45,407 bases of DNA from CAZEZY01 sp964516635 (GTDB lineage: Bacteria; Pseudomonadota; Gammaproteobacteria; Burkholderiales; Burkholderiaceae_C). Within the stretch, counting starts at the first letter, position 1, and each line of letters begins with the position of its first letter. The position numbers and the translations under genes were made by a program. Location of the stretch: contig CAZEZY010000002.1 in assembly GCA_964516635.1 (NCBI GenBank), forward strand, positions 1 through 45,407. Reading direction: 5' to 3'. This document shows positions 40,491 through 45,407 of the stretch, piece by piece. The notes under the pieces were generated by a model, which ran no database searches, was not told the DNA's origin, and was given only the letters and a program-made list of their open reading frames with translations.

Positions 40491-42752
40491 TCACTTGGTG
40501 TCGAAATGGGTGGTTCCATCCCAACCCTCCGGTGGGGGGTGGGCCATCCGGTTCTGAATCAACGCCTGATAGTGCTGGTACAGGGCCTGGTGGGCGCCAT
40601 TCAGGCAGTAGGCCTCTAACCGATCGGTTGCCTCCTGCCAGCATCTGGCCCGGTACGCAACCAGGAACAAATCCCACTGCGACAGAGCCGCCGACTGGCT
40701 GTCTGACAGATCGCTCGCGCGCCCCCACAGGGTGTGGATGGTCACGGCCTCTTCCTTGCCTTTGACTTGCACCTTGTCCAGTTCCTGCCACACCCATTCG
40801 CTGCCCGCCTGCTGGCGGGTCGCGTCGCTGGCCACGATGTCCACGCCGTAGACCTTGCTCAGCCCCTCGAGGCGTGAGCCGAGATTGACCGCATCGCCAA
40901 TCACGGTGTAGCTTCGGCGCAGGTCCGAGCCCATGTCGCCGACCAGCATGTGGCCGGTGTGGATGCCCACCCCCATGCCGATGGCGGGAAGGCCCTCGCG
41001 GGCATGTTCTTCGTTGATCTGGACCATCACCTGGCGCATGGCCAGTGCCGCCTGCACCGCCAGGCGGGCATGCTCAGGCGATGCCACGGGCGCACCCCAG
41101 AAGGCCATGACGCAGTCGCCCATGAACTTGTCGATGGTGCCATTCTGTTGTCGGATCACCACCGAAAGCCGGCTGAAAAGCCGGTTGAGCAGGTGCTGCA
41201 GGTCTTTCGGCGAGAGGTGCTCCGAGAGTTGGGTGAAGCCGCGCATGTCGCTGAACATCACGGTGAGCTCCCGGTCCTGCGCCGCCATTGAGTAGCGCTC
41301 GGGTTCCTTCACCATTTCCTCGACCAGCTCGGGCGGCACGTAGCTCCCGAACAGTTGAGCGAGGTTGCGCTTCGAACGGGTTTCGACGAAGTAGCCGTAG
41401 ACGATGTTGAGCGTGAAGAGCGCGACGGTGGTCAGCAGCGCGGTGGCCACCGGCACCACCAGCGCATGAGACGTTTGCAGCCAGCCGTTCAGGGCCACCA
41501 GCCCGCCCATTGTCAGCAGCGTCAGGGCCAGGGACGTCCACACCCCGGCCGCGGGCAAACAGGCCGCCAGAAGCAGCCCGCTCAGCAGCACCTGGGTGAT
41601 GTCGATCCCCGTGACGTAATCGGGCCGGATGGGCAGGTGGCCGTCCAGCAGCCCCGAGAGCACATTGGCATGCACTTCGACGCCAGGGTAGGTTTCGCTC
41701 ACCGGGGTGGACCGCAGGTCGAGCAGGCCCGGTGCGGTGGTGCCCACGATCGCGATGGTGCCTTCGAGCATGCCAGGGGGGAGCCGGCCGGCCATCACAT
41801 CGGCGGCTGACAGGTAGATGTAACCCCGGCTGTCAGGCCCCCCCCGGCTGCGGAAAGGCACCATGACGGCTGCCCGCTGGTCCACCGGGATCAGAATGGC
41901 GTCATCCTCGCTGCCCAGCGCAATGTGAGAGATGAAGGGATATGCCTGGGTGAGGCTGCCATCGTCCGGGAAGCGGACGCCCACCGGCGGGCTGTCCAGC
42001 AGCAGCCGATAGAGTTCCAGCCCCAGCGAGGTGTAGTACCGGCCTTCGTGGGCGGCCAGCAACGGCACGCTGCGGACCACTCCATCGGGATCGACGATGG
42101 GATTGAAAAACCCCGCATGAGGCGCGGCGCTGGCCAGTGCCGGGATGTTGCTGCCGTAGCCATTCCATTGCGTGGAGGCAAATGGTCGTTGCTCGCGGGT
42201 GGAGGGGTCGATGGCGGGGGGGGGCAGCTGTCCCGAACGGTGTCCCTGGCGGTCGCTGGTGAAGTAGTAGCCCATCACGACCGGCCGCTCGCGCAGGGCA
42301 TCGGCAAAGCGCTGGTCGTAATCGAGGGATTGCGCCAGTTCGGGCCAGCGCCGCTGAAAAGCCGCATGGTCCCGCAGTTCGCCTTCAGCCAGGGATCGCA
42401 GGGTGCTCAGCCCCGAGCTGTTGTCCGGCTCGGCAAACACCACGTCAAAACCCAGCGCCACAATGCCCTGCTCGTCAAACAGGGTGTCGACCAGCTGGGC
42501 CATGTGGTGCCGCGACCACGGCCAGCGGCCGAGTTCGGCCAGGCTGGCTTCGTCGATGTCGATGATGACGATCCGCTCATCGATCGTCTGGGGCAGGGTG
42601 GCGCGCAGACGCGCGTCGTAGAACATCGCATCGAGCCGCTCGATGAAGGTGGGGCGCCAAAGCCCGGAGGCCACCATCAGGCCGGCGGCCACGACCAGCA
42701 GACCGGGGACCAATCGCTGGAGGTAGCGTCTGAGCCCGGGTCGGATCGGCAT
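40491..42752 (-). CDS. CHASE2-domain class III adenylate/guanylate cyclase
   Basis: A membrane receptor cyclase of 753 residues. One helix (about 13-31) precedes an extracellular CHASE2 sensor (about 35-375), then three helices (about 385-405, 407-425, 430-455) lead to a cytoplasmic catalytic domain (about 490-680). Metal-binding aspartates are D502 in MFSDMRGFT and D546 in DKFMGDCVMAFWG, K542 is in the usual adenine-recognition position, and IGDAVNLGSRLE holds the transition-state asparagine and arginine. It therefore probably makes cyclic AMP. It starts eight bases after the FHA gene and ends 304 bases upstream of tpsA. Confidence 0.93.
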   Translation of the reverse strand: MPIRPGLRRYLQRLVPGLLVVAAGLMVASGLWRPTFIERLDAMFYDARLRATLPQTIDERIVIIDIDEASLAELGRWPWSRHHMAQLVDTLFDEQGIVALGFDVVFAEPDNSSGLSTLRSLAEGELRDHAAFQRRWPELAQSLDYDQRFADALRERPVVMGYYFTSDRQGHRSGQLPPPAIDPSTREQRPFASTQWNGYGSNIPALASAAPHAGFFNPIVDPDGVVRSVPLLAAHEGRYYTSLGLELYRLLLDSPPVGVRFPDDGSLTQAYPFISHIALGSEDDAILIPVDQRAAVMVPFRSRGGPDSRGYIYLSAADVMAGRLPPGMLEGTIAIVGTTAPGLLDLRSTPVSETYPGVEVHANVLSGLLDGHLPIRPDYVTGIDITQVLLSGLLLAACLPAAGVWTSLALTLLTMGGLVALNGWLQTSHALVVPVATALLTTVALFTLNIVYGYFVETRSKRNLAQLFGSYVPPELVEEMVKEPERYSMAAQDRELTVMFSDMRGFTQLSEHLSPKDLQHLLNRLFSRLSVVIRQQNGTIDKFMGDCVMAFWGAPVASPEHARLAVQAALAMRQVMVQINEEHAREGLPAIGMGVGIHTGHMLVGDMGSDLRRSYTVIGDAVNLGSRLEGLSKVYGVDIVASDATRQQAGSEWVWQELDKVQVKGKEEAVTIHTLWGRASDLSDSQSAALSQWDLFLVAYRARCWQEATDRLEAYCLNGAHQALYQHYQALIQNRMAHPPPEGWDGTTHFDTK

Positions 42753-42760
42753 GGGGTGAA

Positions 42761-43342
42761 TCAGCAGAGAAACTGCATTTCGGTGCCGGCCAGCGTGAGC
42801 ACATCGTGGCTGCGCAGCGGCACAGGCGCCTGTCCGATGGGCTGACCATTGACCAGCGGCGCGGTGTCCCCATCCACCAGGCTGATGGTGTAGCCGTCGG
42901 CCCGGTGGTTGATGGCCGCCACGGCGATGCCAGGCTTGCCCAGGGTGGTGACCACTTTGGTGAGGGTCATTTCCTTGCCCGCTGCCGGCCCGCTGAGCAC
43001 GCGGATTCGTGCCCGGTCAGGCTTCGGGCCAGCGGGTGCGGCTGGCTCGGTGGGTGTTTCGAAAGCCATGCGGATCTCGTAGCGCCCGATCTCGATCACA
43101 TCGCCGGGTTTGAGCAGCGTGGAAATGACGGCACGGCCATTCACGTAGGTGCCATTGGTGCTGTTGAGGTCGGTCAGCTCCAGGCCTTCGGGCTTCTGCA
43201 CGAACACGGCGTGCTCTCCGCTGACAGCCAGGTTGTCGACCACGATGTCGTTGTAAGGTCGGCGACCCAGGGTCGTTCTGGGTTGGGATAAGGCGATGTC
43301 TTTCAAGGCCACCCCGTCCAGGGAGATGGTCATTGTGGGCAT
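42761..43342 (-). CDS. FHA-domain protein
   Basis: A phosphothreonine-recognition protein of 193 residues. The FHA domain (about 20-90) has the complete binding set: LGRRPYNDI, VSGEHAVF and LNSTNGTYVNG. A second, more degenerate FHA-like region covers about 110-190 with TTLGKPG and PLVNGQPIG. There is no signal peptide. The ATG at 43342 has GGAG upstream; an in-frame ATG at 43333 is an alternative. It sits between a PP2C phosphatase (31 bases) and the cyclase (8 bases), so it could connect protein phosphorylation to the cyclase. No serine/threonine kinase gene is visible. Confidence 0.92.
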   Translation of the reverse strand: MPTMTISLDGVALKDIALSQPRTTLGRRPYNDIVVDNLAVSGEHAVFVQKPEGLELTDLNSTNGTYVNGRAVISTLLKPGDVIEIGRYEIRMAFETPTEPAAPAGPKPDRARIRVLSGPAAGKEMTLTKVVTTLGKPGIAVAAINHRADGYTISLVDGDTAPLVNGQPIGQAPVPLRSHDVLTLAGTEMQFLC

Positions 43343-43373
43343 GAAGGACTCCGGTGAGGCATGAGAGGGCGAC

Positions 43374-44150
43374 TCAATGGGCCGGGGTGGCCTCGGGGTT
43401 CGGGGTTCGGGCGGGCTCCGGCGAGCATTGCACCAGCACCAGGGAAATGTTGTCGCGCCCACCCGCTTCGTTCGCGCGCCGCAGCAATTCCTGGCCAGCC
43501 TGTTCGAGCGGGCCCACATGCAGCAGGATCTGCGCGATCACGGCATCGGGCAGCATGTCGTTCAGACCGTCCGAACAGAACAGGTAGGTGTCGCCAGCTT
43601 GCACCACATGTTCATGAACATCGGCATCGACCTCGCGTGACACGCCGATGGCTCGGGTGACCAGGTTCTTGAAGTGTGCCATGTGAGCCAGTTCGGGAAT
43701 GATGAGGCCCGCGTCAATGTGGTTCTGCAGAAGCGAGTGGTCCCGCGTGAGGCAGTGCAAATGCCCCTGCCTGAGACGGTAGGCCCGGGAGTCGCCCACA
43801 TGCCCGATGGTGAGCCGGGATCGCTGGAACACGGCCGTCACCAGCGTGGTGGCCATGCCTCGGTGCTCGGTGTTTGCCTGGGATGCGCCAAAAACCGCCC
43901 GGTTGGCGGACAGGATGGCATCCAGGAGGGTGGGGGCAACATGAACCGAGTCCGTGCCAGCGGACCAGAGTTGCTCCAGCCGTTCGGTCAGCGTTCGGGT
44001 GGCCAGCGCACTGGCCACTTCGCCTGCATTGTGGCCACCCATCCCATCAGCCAGTGCGACCAGACCCAGCGCCGGGCGAACGGCGACGCAGTCTTCGTTG
44101 TTGACCCGCACCCGACCCGGGTCGGTCAGGCTGTAGAAGTCACATTTCAT
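43374..44150 (-). CDS. PP2C-family protein serine/threonine phosphatase
   Basis: A metal-dependent phosphatase of 258 residues. The motifs in order are RVNNEDCVAV, ALADGMGGHNAGE (D35 binds metal), GHVGDSRAYRLRQG, LFCSDGLND and GGRDNISLVLV. The protein ends in a short proline-rich tail. It is the usual partner of Hanks-type kinases and FHA proteins, and here heads an operon with the FHA and cyclase genes. The ATG at 44150 gives the standard N-terminus; the frame further upstream runs into the sucD terminator. Confidence 0.94.
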   Translation of the reverse strand: MKCDFYSLTDPGRVRVNNEDCVAVRPALGLVALADGMGGHNAGEVASALATRTLTERLEQLWSAGTDSVHVAPTLLDAILSANRAVFGASQANTEHRGMATTLVTAVFQRSRLTIGHVGDSRAYRLRQGHLHCLTRDHSLLQNHIDAGLIIPELAHMAHFKNLVTRAIGVSREVDADVHEHVVQAGDTYLFCSDGLNDMLPDAVIAQILLHVGPLEQAGQELLRRANEAGGRDNISLVLVQCSPEPARTPNPEATPAH

Positions 44151-44200
44151 GATGAGGGCAAAGTGATCACTTCGAGCAGTGTATCGCGATCTCAAAGCAA

Positions 44201-44225
44201 AAGGCCCGCTGGGTGCGGGCCTTTG
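44201..44225 (-). terminator. Rho-independent terminator after sucCD
   Basis: AAAGGCCCGC (44201-44210) and GCGGGCCTTT (44216-44225) form a ten-base stem with a five-base loop. Read on the minus strand the stem is followed by TTTTGCTTT, a fair T-rich tail, and it lies 18 bases after the sucD stop. Confidence 0.85.
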
Positions 44226-44243
44226 CATGCGGGTGGAAAGCGT

Positions 44244-45137
44244 TCAGAGCAGGGCTTTGAGCAGCTTGCCCATTTCGGACGGATTGCGGGTGATGGTGAA
44301 ACCACACTCTTCCATGATGGCCAGTTTGGCGTCGGCCGTGTCGGCACCGCCCGAGATGAGGGCACCGGCGTGGCCCATGCGCTTGCCGGGAGGGGCGGTG
44401 ACGCCGGCGATGAAGCCCACGATCGGCTTCTTCATGTTGGCCTTGCACCACATGGCGGCTTCGGCTTCGTCCGGGCCGCCGATCTCCCCGATCATGATCA
44501 CGGCGTCGGTGTCCGGATCGTCGTTGAACGCCTTCATCACGTCGATGTGCTTGAGGCCGTTGATCGGGTCACCGCCAATGCCGACGGCGCTGGACTGGCC
44601 AATGCCCAGTTCAGACAGCTGGGCCACGGCTTCGTACGTGAGCGTGCCGGAACGGCTCACCACGCCCACACGGCCCTTCTTGTGGATGTGGCCGGGCATG
44701 ATGCCGATCTTGATCTCGTCGGGCGTGATCAGGCCGGGGCAGTTGGGGCCCAGCAGCAGGGTCTTCTTGCCGCCGGCGGCTTCCTTGGCCTTCATCTTGT
44801 TGCGCACCATCAGCATGTCGCGCACGGGAATGCCTTCGGTGATGCAGATGGCGAGGTCCAGGTCGGCTTCCACGGCTTCCCAGATCGCATCAGCGGCCCC
44901 GGCGGGCGGCACATAGATCACCGAGACGGTGGCGCCGGTTTCCTGGGCGGCTTCCTTGACGGAAGAATAGATGGGGATGTCGAAAATCTTCTCGCCGGCC
45001 TTTTTGGGGTTGACGCCCGCGACAAAGCAGTTCTTGCCGTTCGCGTATTCCTGGCACTTCTCGGTGTGGAACTGGCCTGTCTTGCCGGTGATGCCCTGGG
45101 TGATGACCTTGGTGTCTTTGTTGATCAGGATGGACAT
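44244..45137 (-). CDS. sucD: Succinyl-CoA ligase alpha subunit
   Basis: The CoA-binding and phosphohistidine subunit of the citric-acid-cycle enzyme that makes succinate and ATP or GTP. The 297 residues match the family. The N-terminus has VITQGITGKTGQFHT (CoA binding), LLGPNCPGLITPDE lies in the middle, and the phosphorylated histidine is in MGHAGALISGG (about residue 256). It starts 20 bases after sucC and is followed by a clear terminator. Confidence 0.97.
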   Translation of the reverse strand: MSILINKDTKVITQGITGKTGQFHTEKCQEYANGKNCFVAGVNPKKAGEKIFDIPIYSSVKEAAQETGATVSVIYVPPAGAADAIWEAVEADLDLAICITEGIPVRDMLMVRNKMKAKEAAGGKKTLLLGPNCPGLITPDEIKIGIMPGHIHKKGRVGVVSRSGTLTYEAVAQLSELGIGQSSAVGIGGDPINGLKHIDVMKAFNDDPDTDAVIMIGEIGGPDEAEAAMWCKANMKKPIVGFIAGVTAPPGKRMGHAGALISGGADTADAKLAIMEECGFTITRNPSEMGKLLKALL

Positions 45138-45157
45138 GTTGGTTTTCCTTTCCGGGC

Positions 45158-45407
45158 TCAGGCGTTGACGGCGGCAGCGGCTTTTTGAGCGGCTTCGGCC
45201 ATGGTGTCGGCGCTGATGATGGGCAGGCCGCTTTCGGCCAGCATCTTCTTGCCCAGTTCTTCGTTGGTGCCCTTCATGCGCACCACCAGCGGCACGTTCA
45301 GGTTCACGGCGCGGCAGGCGGTGATCACGCCCGTGGCGATGGTGTCGCAGCGCATGATGCCGCCGAAGATGTTGACCAGAATGGCCTTGACCTTGGGGTT
45401 CTTGAGC
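45158..45407 (-). CDS. sucC: Succinyl-CoA ligase beta subunit, 3' end only
   Basis: The C-terminal 82 residues of the beta subunit; the gene continues beyond the window. ILVNIFGGIMRCDTIATG is the conserved ligase segment that contacts CoA and the alpha subunit, and the end reads GLPIISADTMAEAAQKA. It precedes sucD by 20 bases in the usual sucCD order. Confidence 0.95.
   Translation of the reverse strand, partial: LKNPKVKAILVNIFGGIMRCDTIATGVITACRAVNLNVPLVVRMKGTNEELGKKMLAESGLPIISADTMAEAAQKAAAAVNA

Overview
The window looks like chromosomal DNA of a high-GC betaproteobacterium, most likely of the order Burkholderiales (Comamonadaceae or a close relative). Grounds are the adjacent metX-metW pair, the kdsD-kdsC-lptC block, the betaproteobacterial type of glutamate-cysteine ligase, two chemoreceptors next to cheW, and sucCD. 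This is inference from gene content; there is no rRNA gene or other direct marker, and I saw no tRNA, IS element or CRISPR array.

Layout. 1-3331: the 3' part of a type I restriction subunit (hsdR) with a coupled YgjP-like metalloprotease, followed by an AT-rich gap holding a probable frameshifted small gene; this looks like the edge of an accessory segment. 3749-8355: an SbtA-like permease, then two divergent operons, a periplasmic thioredoxin-ccdA-MFS operon (minus) and an ECF sigma factor with its NrsF-type anti-sigma (plus). Both operons are preceded by the same element, GTAACC-N16-CGAA. 8478-10963: patatin-like hydrolase and GntP permease. 10967-12744: metXW. 13169-16467: RRM protein, lptC-kdsC-kdsD (minus) and apt (plus). 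16472-21304: unknown protein, cheW and two methyl-accepting chemotaxis proteins, the second with a CheR-type C-terminal pentapeptide. 21317-31931: M20 peptidase, MFS transporter, gshA-benE-gshB-vanZ, an SLC13 / glutamine amidotransferase / EamA transporter operon, and pyrF. 32021-34821: GAF-HD-GYP protein and a GT1-like glycosyltransferase. 34828-44150 (minus): PP2C phosphatase, FHA protein and CHASE2 cyclase, then a two-partner secretion operon TpsA-FecR-TpsB. 44244 to the end: sucD and the 3' end of sucC.

How the genes may work together. The clearest regulatory unit is the sigF-nrsF / trx-ccdA pair: matching divergent promoters suggest a membrane anti-sigma with two cysteines (C128, C178) senses oxidative or thiol stress and releases a sigma factor that makes a periplasmic thiol-reducing relay. 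The second notable block is the surface-protein locus: a 1003-residue TpsA with an extended signal region, six 34-residue repeats and a 14-proline tract encoded by seven GGTGGC hexamers, made together with a FecR-domain protein and its TpsB pore, and sitting just downstream of a cyclase, FHA and phosphatase set. Several genes (kdsD, apt, pyrF, the HD-GYP gene, one MFS gene) have a -10-like hexamer 6-9 bases before the start codon and no Shine-Dalgarno sequence, so they may be translated from leaderless or nearly leaderless mRNAs.
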